Below are positions 25,796 to 36,335 of a stretch of DNA of 64,000 bases, piece by piece. The stretch covers positions 620,001 through 684,000 of the forward strand of contig NZ_JAKEVY010000002.1 of assembly GCF_021491375.1 (NCBI RefSeq), written 5' to 3'. Each line of letters opens with the position of its first letter. Position 1 is the stretch's first letter. The notes beneath the pieces were generated by a model. The model was not told the DNA's origin. It made no database searches and saw only the letters and a program-made list of their open reading frames with translations. This DNA comes from Flavihumibacter fluminis. GTDB taxonomy: Bacteria > Bacteroidota > Bacteroidia > Chitinophagales > Chitinophagaceae. The translations under genes were made by a program, and so were the position numbers.

Positions 25796-26127
25796 TATGC
25801 TTTATCAGCAGCTGCTGTTTTGTTGATATTCTTGGTCCACTCCAGGGAGATGGCAGATTTTTCAATCTTCATGTAGCTGCCAGGAGAGGTTTCCAGCATC
25901 AGGGTACCGTCTTCGTTTACTTTATTAACGGTGCCATGAATACCAGCGATGGTAACGATCTTGTCTCCTTTCTGCATATTGTCCTGGAACTGCTTGGCTT
26001 CCTTGGCTTTTTTAGCCTGGGGGCGAATCATGAACAGCCAGAAAACGAGAATCATACCTCCCAGCAAAATCAACTGGAATGTACCACCACCGGCGCCGCC
26101 GGCCTGAAGAAAAACTAAATTGGTCAT
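25795..26127 (-). CDS. yajC: preprotein translocase subunit YajC
   Basis: This 110-residue small membrane protein is an accessory of the SecDF-YajC complex. One TM helix lies at about residues 17-36 (LILLGGMILVFWLFMIRPQ), followed by the conserved RPQAKKAKEAKQFQDNMQKGDKI-type basic stretch and a beta-rich tail (IVTIAGIHGTV, GTLMLETSPG). Its stop overlaps the coaE start by one base. The gap to the upstream DUF1573 gene (26128-26161) consists of a short GAATT-type repeat. Confidence 0.94.
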   Translation of the reverse strand: MTNLVFLQAGGAGGGTFQLILLGGMILVFWLFMIRPQAKKAKEAKQFQDNMQKGDKIVTIAGIHGTVNKVNEDGTLMLETSPGSYMKIEKSAISLEWTKNINKTAAADKA

Positions 26128-26161
26128 TTTGAATTTTGAATTATGAGTTGTGAATTGAGAA
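26128..26161. repeat. short GAATT/TGAATTATGAG intergenic repeat
   Basis: The 34-bp gap between yajC and the DUF1573 gene is composed of TTTGAAT, TTTGAATTATGAG and TGTGAATTGAGAA words. The same style of sequence follows aguA at 4088-4118. Confidence 0.4.
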
Positions 26162-26632
26162 TTATTTTGTCCCGGCTGCAGGTGCTGCCGCTACTTCTAC
26201 TTTAAACTGAAGGTGATGATCCATGCTGCCATTTGTATTGGCACGAACATGAATGGATTTGTTATTGGTACCTACACGTCCCTTGCTATCAAATGACCCT
26301 TTGATCACACCTTCTGCACCAGGCAGGATTGGCTCTTTGGGAGGTTCTGCAGCTGTACAACCACAGGCAGGAGATACTGAATAGATTACCAGGGGCTTGC
26401 TGCCACTGTTTTTAAAACGAAAAGCTACTTCCACCTGCTGACCTTCGGTCACTTTGCCATAATCCTTGTCCTGGTCCAGCCATTCAATGCTGGTGAACTG
26501 GGAACTATCAGGTAGATTGGTGGCTGTTGCAGGCGCGGTTACGGGTGCTTCTGTAGCGGTTGCTTCAGATGCCGGGCTGTTCTGGCAGGCCACTGCTGCC
26601 AATGCGAACATGGATAAAAAGAGAAAACGCAT
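26162..26632 (-). CDS. DUF1573 lipoprotein
   Basis: This 156-residue protein has a signal peptide with lipobox AAVAC (Cys16) and an Ala/Thr/Pro-rich linker. It then carries the DUF1573 immunoglobulin-like domain: DKDYGKVTEGQQVEVAFRF, the SVSPACGCTAAE cysteine block, and LPGAEGVIKGSFDSKGR. DUF1573 proteins are frequent in Bacteroidota and their molecular role is unsettled. It sits 6 nt downstream of nusB and upstream of yajC, a conserved neighbourhood. Confidence 0.85.
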   Translation of the reverse strand: MRFLFLSMFALAAVACQNSPASEATATEAPVTAPATATNLPDSSQFTSIEWLDQDKDYGKVTEGQQVEVAFRFKNSGSKPLVIYSVSPACGCTAAEPPKEPILPGAEGVIKGSFDSKGRVGTNNKSIHVRANTNGSMDHHLQFKVEVAAAPAAGTK

Positions 26633-26638
26633 AGTCTG

Positions 26639-27562
26639 TTATTTTTTGAAGCTTACTTTATGCAATTTATTATCTCTGACCAGATCTTTATGAATATTAT
26701 CGAGGATTCCATTGACAAACTGTCCGCTTTGAGGCGTACTGTATTCTTTTGCCAGGTCAATATATTCGTTAATGGTCACTTTTGGTGGGATAGTTTCAAA
26801 ATAAAGTAACTCACAAACACCCATCTGCATCAGGATCATATCCAGGGTGGCAATTCTCTCGGGATCCCAGTTTTTCAGTTTGGGTTTGATCATTTCCAGG
26901 GTGATATCCCGCTTGTCAAGCACCGCATTCAGCAGGCTTTTGGCGAAATCCATTTTTTCAGCACTCACCATCAGCTGGAAATTAAAACTGCCAGGTTTGG
27001 ACAGGTATTGTTGCACGAGCTGGTGAACCATCTCGCAGTCATCGTCCCAGTTATTGAAGATTTCCTCCAGGTGAGAAGTAAAGACTTCCTTGCCGATCAG
27101 CAGGTTCGTATAAATAAACTCAAGGATTGCTTTTTCCTGTTTGTATTCCCGGCTTTCAGCATTGATATATTGCTGGTATTCGGGAGTATTTACCAATTCA
27201 AGATAGATTTTACGTACCAGTTCCTTATCGAGGAAGCGCTCCACTTTATCATCTTCCAGGGCCGCTTTCAGGGAAGTGTCTTCCAGTATTTTCCAGAGTA
27301 ATTGGTTGCCGGCGATCCGGGTATTTACTTCCAGGTCGGCTGCACTGGGCAAATGTTTGCTGGCGCGATTCCGGGCATCGGTTTCGGCATAACGGGCCAC
27401 TTCAGTAATAAAGTGAAGGATATAGGTAAGTAACTGCCTGGTCTGATCGAATTGCTTTTGTAATAATCGAACGGGTTCACCGGGCTTAGAGGGCTGGGTA
27501 AAGGAATCCAATGCGTACAGGGTCTGCATCACTTTTACCCGAATAATTCTTCTGCTGATCAT
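26639..27562 (-). CDS. nusB: transcription antitermination factor NusB (long Bacteroidota form)
   Basis: This 307-residue protein is about twice the length of E. coli NusB. Its C-terminal half (from about residue 165) has the all-helical NusB fold with LLNAVLDKRDITLEMI, LDMILMQMGVCELLYF and VTINEYIDLAKEYSTPQSGQFVNGILD. The N-terminal half opens with the family sequence RRIIRVKVMQTLYAL and has a helical insertion typical of Bacteroidota. NusB acts with NusE in rRNA antitermination. A TAGATTTG -7 box at 27595-27588 precedes it and probably serves the nusB-to-coaE unit. Confidence 0.92.
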   Translation of the reverse strand: MISRRIIRVKVMQTLYALDSFTQPSKPGEPVRLLQKQFDQTRQLLTYILHFITEVARYAETDARNRASKHLPSAADLEVNTRIAGNQLLWKILEDTSLKAALEDDKVERFLDKELVRKIYLELVNTPEYQQYINAESREYKQEKAILEFIYTNLLIGKEVFTSHLEEIFNNWDDDCEMVHQLVQQYLSKPGSFNFQLMVSAEKMDFAKSLLNAVLDKRDITLEMIKPKLKNWDPERIATLDMILMQMGVCELLYFETIPPKVTINEYIDLAKEYSTPQSGQFVNGILDNIHKDLVRDNKLHKVSFKK

Positions 27563-27587
27563 ACCTCCAAGAGCTTTGTTAAGGCGG

Positions 27588-27595
27588 CAAATCTA
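27588..27595 (-). promoter_or_regulatory. -7 promoter box of nusB
   Basis: The minus strand reads TAGATTTG (exact TAnnTTTG), 25 nt before the nusB start. It probably drives nusB, the DUF1573 gene, yajC and coaE. Confidence 0.5.
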
Positions 27596-27633
27596 GGTCA
27601 TTTCAGTTCGCTTACCAAAAGGCGAACTGTCAA

Positions 27634-27975
27634 TTAACGAGGTCTTATAGCTACAATGGAAATGATCTCCAGCCCGGTACCAGGATTGAAGGTGCTTTTT
27701 CTGCCGGTTCGGCGGTATTGAACTGAAACAGGCTGGTCGTCTATTTGAAAATTAGCTGGCAGATCGGGGGCTTCATACGCGATACCATTCTGCATTACCA
27801 GCACCCAGGCACTGGCGTCACAGGCCGGTCCGCAGGGGTAGCGCCAGGTTTGCACCAGGGCCGGATCAGCTGTCAGGACCGGTGCTTCCATTTCCGCCTT
27901 CTGACAGGATAACAGCAAAAGGCTGCTCAAAATCAGCAGGATACAGGAGGATATTACGGAACGGAGCAGTGACAT
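27634..27975 (-). CDS. small lipoprotein, function unknown
   Basis: This 113-residue frame encodes a lipoprotein signal (LLLSC, Cys24) followed by a small domain with a PCGPACDAS cysteine pair and predicted strands (AWVLVMQNGIAYEA, VSVQYRRTGR, LEIISIVAIRPR). The ATG at 27975 was chosen over a frame extending to 28056 because the downstream Met gives a clean signal peptide. No family was recognised. It is divergent from groES and transcribed toward nusB. Confidence 0.6.
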   Translation of the reverse strand: MSLLRSVISSCILLILSSLLLLSCQKAEMEAPVLTADPALVQTWRYPCGPACDASAWVLVMQNGIAYEAPDLPANFQIDDQPVSVQYRRTGRKSTFNPGTGLEIISIVAIRPR

Positions 27976-28169
27976 AACCTGAAAAATTGGCACGGATTGC
28001 AGTGCTGTCAGTAAATTGAACGGCAAACTGTTCAAAAAATTGCGCCCCGGCTGCAAAAATGGCTTTATTTGAGCCGGTTGGGCAAGTTGGCATGTAATTC
28101 GTTCCGGATTGCTCGCCTATGGGGCGATTGCTCCAAAATCAATAACTCACTTAATAAAAACCAAGTAAT

Positions 28170-30124
<1,955 letters not shown>

Positions 30125-30146
30125 TATCCACCTGGAATATAAAACT

Positions 30147-30176
30147 AAAAACTGCCTCCGATTGGGGGCAGTTTTT
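30147..30176 (+). terminator. rho-independent terminator after groEL
   Basis: AAAAACTGCC at 30147-30156 pairs with GGCAGTTTTT at 30167-30176, with further C:G pairs toward the loop and a T-rich tail. Confidence 0.85.
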
Positions 30177-30497
30177 GTTTTATCAACAGGCTTGTGGAAA
30201 AGTTTTTACTCGTATAAATACGATCGTAAAATTACTAATATGATGATTTTTTATCTGTTTTTGGTGTAAATAAGTAAAGGATCACGGTAAATATTGCAGA
30301 ATTCTGAAATGCCTATGTGGATTGATGTTGCATCAATTAAATGTTGAAAAATATTTTATTTCTACCATTAGAAAATCTGATAATTAGGCCTATTTTTGAG
30401 TCATCCTTATCAGAGTTAAGCCGAGTAACTCCATTATCCGTATTGAAGCGCCTTGCTCAGATGATTAGTGCCTCAACCACAAAACCTTTTACGGATA
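30177..30497. other. AT-rich intergenic region before the esterase-like gene
   Basis: No gene could be supported in these 321 bp. They contain a palindrome TACGATCGTA at 30219-30228, a small hairpin ATTGATG-TTG-CATCAAT at 30321-30337, and the left arm of an 11-bp inverted repeat (30432-30442) whose right arm covers the start codon of the next gene. An open frame at 30341-30568 has no family features and overlaps the real gene. Confidence 0.6.
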
Positions 30498-30500
30498 ATG
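30432..30500 (+). promoter_or_regulatory. 11-bp inverted repeat enclosing the start codon of the esterase-like gene
   Basis: CATTATCCGTA at 30432-30442 is the exact reverse complement of TACGGATAATG at 30490-30500, with a 47-nt loop. The right arm contains the ATG (30498-30500), so in RNA the stem would mask the start. A protein-binding site is the alternative. Confidence 0.45.
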
Positions 30501-32651
30501 AAACAGACGAATCACATGATTTGGCGTATCAGTTCTGTGCTAACCTTGATCCTTACCCTTTTTGTTAGCAGTACGAAAGCGCAAGCACCTTTACCGGCAA
30601 TACCCGAAGGTAGATTACTAAGTTGGCCACTTTCTGATCAATTGTATCCAAGAAATTTGAATACAAACCAAGCTAGCATTCCTGTTTCTATTAGAATGAG
30701 GGGATCCACTCAGTTTAATAGATTGCAAGTGCAATTTTTTAGAGATGCCAATAATAATACGTTCTATGATGAACCTCCAGTATCAACAACAACATTGTTG
30801 CTTTCCAATTTTCCTATTGTTAATGATTCAATAACAGTGTCTTTTCCGAGTTATACTATAAATGCAGAGCTTCGCCATTATGGGTTTATTTTAAATGGGT
30901 TAAGAATTGATAACTCAAGTCAACAATTAGCTGTTTCAACTGATATAGTTGCGGGAGATACATACATAATTCAAGGTCAATCAAATTCTTATGCTGAAAG
31001 GAGAGCGGATGGAGATGCACAAAATGAACCCAATAGTAGGTTTATTAAATCTTATGGAAGTTCCCATCCTAATGGTGTGAGCGCATATTCTCGTACTTGG
31101 GGTAAGGGAAATGGCAATGTTAATAATGCAACTAATTATAACGTTGGAATGTGGGGAATGAGGCTAGCGACACAAATAGCAACCTTGGAGCAAATTCCTG
31201 TCGCTATTTTTTGTGGTGGTTTTGGAGATAAGATATCAATTTTCGAATCAAATTCTAATGCTTATATCTCTACTGATAATGAAAATAATTATAGAAGATT
31301 AAGAAGAAGATTATTTGATGCTGGAGTACAAAATAATGTAAGAGGAATCTTTTGGTGGCAGGGTGAATCGGATGGAATAATTGAAACAAATAAAACATCG
31401 AGAACAGACTATATAAATTCATTCAATGCAATAAAAACTGCATGGTTAAATGATTACCCTACAGTCGAGAAAATTTTTATTGTCCAGATTAAGTTAGGTT
31501 GTTACGGTGGATCAACACCTCCAATATCAAGTGCACTCGAGATAATGCAAGCTCAATTGGATTTGGCAAAATCTGATAATAACATAGAAATTTTTTCTAC
31601 CCAAAATCTCGAACATATTTTGGAAACAGGCACAGGAATACCTCCTGGGGGGTGGTACTGTCATTATGGTTATAATAATGGATACCTTACTGCTGGTAAT
31701 CTTTTTCTACCTACTGTGAGACAGGAATTATATGGACTGGCATACCAAAATAATACTCGAAGCGGGTATCCAGTTGCAGCAGATGTTACAAGTATAGGGT
31801 TTCCTGCAACTCAAATTACAGTTGAACTTAATAACCCTGAAGATACGTATCAAATAATACCACTAACAGGGAATAATATTGCTGAATATTTTAGAGTTGA
31901 AGGAGGGGGAGGTGGTTATGTAGTAAATAATGTATCCATAAATGGGAAAAATATAATCATAAATTTTTCGAATCCAGGAAATAATATACCAACCTCAGTT
32001 TCTTATTTTGGTAGACAACAATTTGGAGCCCCGACAATAGAAAACTCCGGAGGACACGCAATTGTTGCCTTCACTCAACCAATAGTTGGAGGTTCTCTTC
32101 CCATTGATCCACTTTTACTTACTGTATCCCGTACCGGAGGCGCACACCAACTTCGCTGGAAGGCAGAGTCCAATGAGCGGTTTGATCAGTTCGTTGTGGA
32201 AAGAGGAGAGACCAGGAATTCGTTCAAGACAATCTATGAAGTATATGGGACCGGTCAATCAGGAACCATTCAATATGATTTTACCGATAACAAACCGAAT
32301 GCTACAGTAAGTCATTACCGGATTCGCGCGATTCAGCAGGATGGAAGAGAATTGTTCAGCCAGGTGGTTACAGTAAACAATCGCCTCAACAGTGTAAAAG
32401 AGTTCAGGGTGTATCCGAACCCGGTTGCTGGTTCTGCTAATGCAACCATCAATATGAATGAAGCAGCATTGGCAACTATTAACCTGCACGACGCATCAGG
32501 ACGGCTCCTGTCTTCCCGTAAACTGCAATTGCAGAAAGGAAATAACCAGTTCTCGTTGGGAGAATTGCTGGATTATAATCCGGGCACCTATATCGTTCGG
32601 GTTGTGACTGCAACTGAAACACAGCAGATCCGCGTGGTGAAAGCAAAATAA
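30498..32651 (+). CDS. secreted SGNH/sialate-O-acetylesterase-like protein with T9SS C-terminal domain
   Basis: This 717-residue protein has a signal peptide (to about residue 29), an N-terminal beta-rich region, and an SGNH-type esterase domain. Block I is IIQGQSN (GQSN at 160-163) and a second signature is WWQGESDG (286-293), both as in DUF303/SASA carbohydrate esterases. A fibronectin-like stretch (about 540-630) precedes the T9SS sorting domain from residue 636 (FRVYPNPV to IRVVKAK). It should deacetylate extracellular glycans, but the substrate is unknown. Bases up to about 32,080 are AT-rich while the T9SS end matches neighbouring genes, suggesting a mosaic origin. A bidirectional terminator follows. 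Confidence 0.8.
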   Translation: MKQTNHMIWRISSVLTLILTLFVSSTKAQAPLPAIPEGRLLSWPLSDQLYPRNLNTNQASIPVSIRMRGSTQFNRLQVQFFRDANNNTFYDEPPVSTTTLLLSNFPIVNDSITVSFPSYTINAELRHYGFILNGLRIDNSSQQLAVSTDIVAGDTYIIQGQSNSYAERRADGDAQNEPNSRFIKSYGSSHPNGVSAYSRTWGKGNGNVNNATNYNVGMWGMRLATQIATLEQIPVAIFCGGFGDKISIFESNSNAYISTDNENNYRRLRRRLFDAGVQNNVRGIFWWQGESDGIIETNKTSRTDYINSFNAIKTAWLNDYPTVEKIFIVQIKLGCYGGSTPPISSALEIMQAQLDLAKSDNNIEIFSTQNLEHILETGTGIPPGGWYCHYGYNNGYLTAGNLFLPTVRQELYGLAYQNNTRSGYPVAADVTSIGFPATQITVELNNPEDTYQIIPLTGNNIAEYFRVEGGGGGYVVNNVSINGKNIIINFSNPGNNIPTSVSYFGRQQFGAPTIENSGGHAIVAFTQPIVGGSLPIDPLLLTVSRTGGAHQLRWKAESNERFDQFVVERGETRNSFKTIYEVYGTGQSGTIQYDFTDNKPNATVSHYRIRAIQQDGRELFSQVVTVNNRLNSVKEFRVYPNPVAGSANATINMNEAALATINLHDASGRLLSSRKLQLQKGNNQFSLGELLDYNPGTYIVRVVTATETQQIRVVKAK

Positions 32652-32675
32652 AAAAGGGTTAGTTCGTACATAAAC

Positions 32676-32713
32676 AAAAGAGGCTGTCGCAGTAATTGCA
32701 ACAGCCTCTTTTT
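32676..32713. terminator. bidirectional terminator between convergent T9SS genes
   Basis: AAAAGAGGCTGT at 32676-32687 pairs perfectly with ACAGCCTCTTTT at 32701-32712, with a 13-nt loop that can form an inner GCA/TGC pairing. A/T runs on both sides let it serve both genes. Confidence 0.9.
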
Positions 32714-32731
32714 ATTTGCCAGTACGTCTTC

Positions 32732-35700
32732 TTATTGTTTCTGGAATTTCCGCGTTTCCGGAGCCATTCCATCGAATTGTACCCGAATTACATAAGTGCC
32801 TGCCGGGAAGTTCGAGATATTGTAGGTCTTGTTGAAATGGGTTCCCTGTTTGTTGATTTCATCGCGCTGTACCAATACACCACTGATGCTGTAGAATTGT
32901 ACGGTACCTCTACCGGATGAATTATCATCAAGGCGCAGGTGCAACACTCCATTGCTTGCAACCGGGTTCGGATACAATTTCATGGAAAGGGTTTCTTTTC
33001 CTGAATTGCCACGAACGATTACATTCACTTCTTTTCTAACAGTAATATTTCCATTGTCACGAATCAGGATTTCGAAGGTGTAGATGCCTGATACCAGTCC
33101 GCTTAAACTGAGAACGGAAGTATTCTGGTTGCGCATTGCGGCATTACTCGGGCCATTTACCAGTTTCCACTGGAAGATGCGAATTTGGCCATCCGGATCA
33201 TAAGATTCACTGGCATTGAGGGTAGCAGTATCTGCGGGCAGCACTACTTCCACACTATCACTGGTAACAATAACCGGGGCTCTGTTAGGAAGCACGCGCA
33301 CGGATACAGTGGTAGTGCCCTTCAGTCCGGCATTGTCAGTAACTTCCAACTGGAACTGGTAGGTGCCAGCTACGAGGTTGCCAACAACTGTTTTGCTTCC
33401 GGTAGGAGTGAGGATGGAGGCAGTTGCGGGACCGCTTTGCTGCGACCAGCGATAGGCGCGAATGCTGCCATCCGAATCAGTTGATCCAGATCCATCCAGT
33501 TCAATGCGGTTGGTTGGCAATGAAATGGTTTTATTGGCTGCTTTTGCTACAGGTGCAACTGGTGGAGGTAATACTTCCAGCGTCATGGTGCTGGTAGCTT
33601 TCATACCATCGTTATCGGTAACTTCCAACTGGAAGCTGTAGGTACCGGTAGCCAGGTTACTAACTGTGGTATTGGCAGATCTGGTAGAACTGAAAGTGGC
33701 TGTGTTAGGACCATTCATTTGTCTCCAGCTATAAGTTACAATTGTCCCATCCGGATCATAGGAAGAAGAACCATCCAGGGAAGTTGATTTTGTATTAACT
33801 GTTTTCTTGCCGCCGGCATTGGAAACAGGAGCTCTTTTCACTGCTGCTACAGGTGCAGGGTTAACTGTTACGGTAACATCATCTGCATCACGCGCACCAT
33901 CATTATCGGTAACGGTTAAACGAAATACATAGGAGCCTTCAACCAGATTGGAAACACCTGTGCTGGTTGCTGTTGCAGTTGCAATGGTAGCTGTGTTCGG
34001 ACCACTCACCTGGCTCCACCGGTAAGTAGTAATGGTACCATCTGTATCTGTACCTGAGCCAGAAAGCGTTGTTGAATTGGTGGGGAGTGTGATAGAGCGA
34101 TTGCTTCCTGCATTGGCAGTTGGAGCTGCATTAGGAACCGGGGCAGGATTCACCACAACCGTTGTTTCATCAGAATCTGTTGCACCGTCATTATCTGTTA
34201 CAGTTAACCGGAACACATAAGTACCAGCAACTAAAGAAGAAACAGTAGTACTTGCAGCGGTAACCGGGTTGATCAATGCTGTGCTTGGTCCACTTACCTG
34301 TGTCCAGCGATAAGATGCAATTGTTCCATCATTATCAGTACCTGAACCAGCGAGTGTAGTATTATTTGTTGGAAGAGTTATGGTGCGGTTGCTGCCTGCA
34401 TTAGCCACTGGTGCTTCATTGGCAGGAGCAGCAGTGTTCACGGTAACGGTCATTTCATCTGTTCCGGTAGCTCCATCATTATCGGTGGCAGTCAGTCGAA
34501 ACGTATAGACACCTGCTACGAGTCCGGATACCGATGTGCTTGCATTACCGGCATTGGCGATGGTGGCAGTTGATGGACCATTCACCTGTCTCCAGTTATA
34601 GGATGCGATGGTGCCATCTGTATCAGTTGCGGTACCAGAGAGGTTGGCGCTGGAGGTTGGAAGTGTAATAGTAACATTTCTTCCTGCGCTAACAGTAGGC
34701 GCCTGATTGGGAGCCGGATTTACGGTAACATTCATATCATCTGAATGTGTAGCGCCATCATTATCGGTTACGGTTAGCCGAAAAGTATAGGTACCCTGGA
34801 TTAATCCGGAAACAGATGTACCTGCTGTTGTGGCACCTACAATATTTGCAGTATTCGGACCGTTTATTTGTCGCCACCGAAAACCCGTGACCGTTCCATC
34901 CGAATCTGTACCTGAACCCGAAAGGGTAGTGGAACTGGTGGGTAAGGTAATATTTCTGTTAGAACCTGCATTTGCAACCGGAGCTACATTATCAACCGGA
35001 GCTGGATTTACGGTAACTGAAACAGTTGCCGCAGCGGTTCCACCTGCATTATCAGTAACAGTAAGGCGAAAACTATATGTGCCCTGCACCAAATTAGAAA
35101 AAGTAGCAGTGGCAGTTGTTCCATTGGTAATGGTAGCAGTATTGGGGCCGGAAACTTGTGACCAGCGAAAGGAGCTGATACTTCCGTCAGCATCTGCAGC
35201 AGTTCCGGTAATAGTAATAGAGTTGGTAGGTAAAGTTATGGTTCGATTGGTTCCTAAATTTACAGTTGGTAATTGATTTGCGGGAGGGGGAGCAGTAGTG
35301 CCATCCAGGAGGAAGTCTTCCAGTTTGGCGTTTTGATTGCCAAAACGAACTTCATCCATATACATTTCAACGTAGTTTACATTTGGAACAGGATTGTGGT
35401 TATTTCCAAACGCCCATTTGTAGAGTCCCATTTGCATATAAGGTTCTTTACTGTGGCGGCCATCATCCTTCCAGTTGGGACCAATGTATTCTGCTACCAG
35501 TTTTCCATTTTTGTAAAGACGTACAAATCCGGAAGAAGAAGAAGTGAAGTCGCGGTTCATTACCCAATCTTCCCACTGGTCTTTCACAACCGGACCAACA
35601 TCTGTTTTAGTAATAGTGGCCGCACCGGAAGAGGAAAGTTTGGTAATGATAAAAATGTAACGACCATTTTCCATACCCAAATAAGTTGGTGTTGGCCAAT

Positions 35701-36178
35701 CGTCTTCAACCGGTTTGGTATTGAAAAGGATGGAAGTGATTGTGTTGTAGTCATTATTGCTGGCGGGGATCAAGGTAGATGCTGCCATCCAGCGAAGGCC
35801 CAGCGGTTGACGATAATAAGCAGTCTGATCTCCAACGGTACCAAGTGGTGACCCGGCTGGAAGGAAGTTCCAAGCCAGTTCGGCTTTCATATACTGCCAA
35901 CCGTCGTTGGTTGAATTACTTAAAGTGTGTTTGTAACTGTAGCTGCCTTTGCGAGCGTAGGCTGTAGATCTTGCGATAGTACTATTAGTGGAGCTTCCCT
36001 GTCTGCTCGTCCAGCCCGCGGAAACATTTCCATTTGTTCCCACCATAACTGGTTTATTCGAAGCTTCACAATCATCGTAAAAGATGATGCCTGTCTGTGC
36101 TTTGGACGCGATGCTGAAAAATAGCATACACGCGAACGCACACGTTTTCACTACATGAGTGCGGGTACTGGATTTCAT
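32732..36178 (-). CDS. secreted polysaccharide-lyase-like protein with eight PKD/K319L-like repeats and T9SS domain
   Basis: This 1148-residue exported protein has a signal peptide (about 1-28). Residues of about 29-293 look like the heparin-lyase-type jelly roll (IIFYDDCEAS, GSYSYKHTL, GRYIFIITKL, MGLYKWAFG and MYMDEVRFG blocks). Eight PKD/K319L-like modules of roughly 95 residues follow (301 to about 1056), each with a SGPNTA-type turn and a YxFRLTVTDNDG-type strand. The last 85 residues (KLYPNPV onward) are a T9SS sorting domain. Modules 1-5 are most alike, suggesting recent tandem duplication. It is divergent from the polysaccharide operon, so binding or cleaving a surface glycan is plausible. 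Catalytic residues could not be assigned. Confidence 0.8.
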   Translation of the reverse strand: MKSSTRTHVVKTCAFACMLFFSIASKAQTGIIFYDDCEASNKPVMVGTNGNVSAGWTSRQGSSTNSTIARSTAYARKGSYSYKHTLSNSTNDGWQYMKAELAWNFLPAGSPLGTVGDQTAYYRQPLGLRWMAASTLIPASNNDYNTITSILFNTKPVEDDWPTPTYLGMENGRYIFIITKLSSSGAATITKTDVGPVVKDQWEDWVMNRDFTSSSSGFVRLYKNGKLVAEYIGPNWKDDGRHSKEPYMQMGLYKWAFGNNHNPVPNVNYVEMYMDEVRFGNQNAKLEDFLLDGTTAPPPANQLPTVNLGTNRTITLPTNSITITGTAADADGSISSFRWSQVSGPNTATITNGTTATATFSNLVQGTYSFRLTVTDNAGGTAAATVSVTVNPAPVDNVAPVANAGSNRNITLPTSSTTLSGSGTDSDGTVTGFRWRQINGPNTANIVGATTAGTSVSGLIQGTYTFRLTVTDNDGATHSDDMNVTVNPAPNQAPTVSAGRNVTITLPTSSANLSGTATDTDGTIASYNWRQVNGPSTATIANAGNASTSVSGLVAGVYTFRLTATDNDGATGTDEMTVTVNTAAPANEAPVANAGSNRTITLPTNNTTLAGSGTDNDGTIASYRWTQVSGPSTALINPVTAASTTVSSLVAGTYVFRLTVTDNDGATDSDETTVVVNPAPVPNAAPTANAGSNRSITLPTNSTTLSGSGTDTDGTITTYRWSQVSGPNTATIATATATSTGVSNLVEGSYVFRLTVTDNDGARDADDVTVTVNPAPVAAVKRAPVSNAGGKKTVNTKSTSLDGSSSYDPDGTIVTYSWRQMNGPNTATFSSTRSANTTVSNLATGTYSFQLEVTDNDGMKATSTMTLEVLPPPVAPVAKAANKTISLPTNRIELDGSGSTDSDGSIRAYRWSQQSGPATASILTPTGSKTVVGNLVAGTYQFQLEVTDNAGLKGTTTVSVRVLPNRAPVIVTSDSVEVVLPADTATLNASESYDPDGQIRIFQWKLVNGPSNAAMRNQNTSVLSLSGLVSGIYTFEILIRDNGNITVRKEVNVIVRGNSGKETLSMKLYPNPVASNGVLHLRLDDNSSGRGTVQFYSISGVLVQRDEINKQGTHFNKTYNISNFPAGTYVIRVQFDGMAPETRKFQKQ
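33011..35278 (-). repeat. tandem array of eight PKD/K319L-like repeat modules
   Basis: The coding repeats have a period near 285 bp. Shared words such as ITLPTNS, SGSGTDxDGT and FRLTVTDNDGA recur. Modules closest to the lyase-like domain are the most similar to each other, while modules 6-8 near the C-terminus have diverged. Such arrays usually form rigid stalks and vary in copy number. Confidence 0.8.
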
Positions 36179-36256
36179 GATATTGGATTTTGAGAACTGA
36201 AAATTAAGTTACCAAAATCTGTGCCAAGAATGTGTGGTAAAAAAAATTCACAGTTG

Positions 36257-36287
36257 CAACGATAAAACGGAGAACAGTTTCCTCAAA
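36257..36287 (-). promoter_or_regulatory. predicted promoter of the lyase-like/PKD gene
   Basis: On the minus strand TTTG (36287-36284), a 19-nt spacer and TATCGTTG (36264-36257) match the Bacteroidota pattern with one change in the -7 box. It lies 78 nt upstream of the gene. Confidence 0.5.
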
Positions 36288-36335
36288 TTGTTCGAAATAA
36301 TGTGAAACAGCTGCAATTTTTTACTACAGGATACG

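Noticed and set aside
27976-28169. CIRCE heat-shock operator before groES
   Set aside because: The region was read for the TTAGCACTC/GAGTGCTAA arms and no match was found, nor was a good TTTG/TAnnTTTG pair at normal spacing.
30341-30568. A possible 75-residue gene before the esterase-like gene
   Set aside because: It overlaps the signal-peptide region of the real gene in another frame and shows no family features; it lies in AT-rich intergenic sequence.
33011-35278. CRISPR-like spaced repeats
   Set aside because: The repeats are about 285 bp long, in frame, and encode PKD-like modules; they are protein repeats.
35273-35851. A 192-residue plus-strand frame opposite the lyase-like domain
   Set aside because: It overlaps a clearly coding domain on the minus strand and shows no domain, signal peptide or linked promoter.
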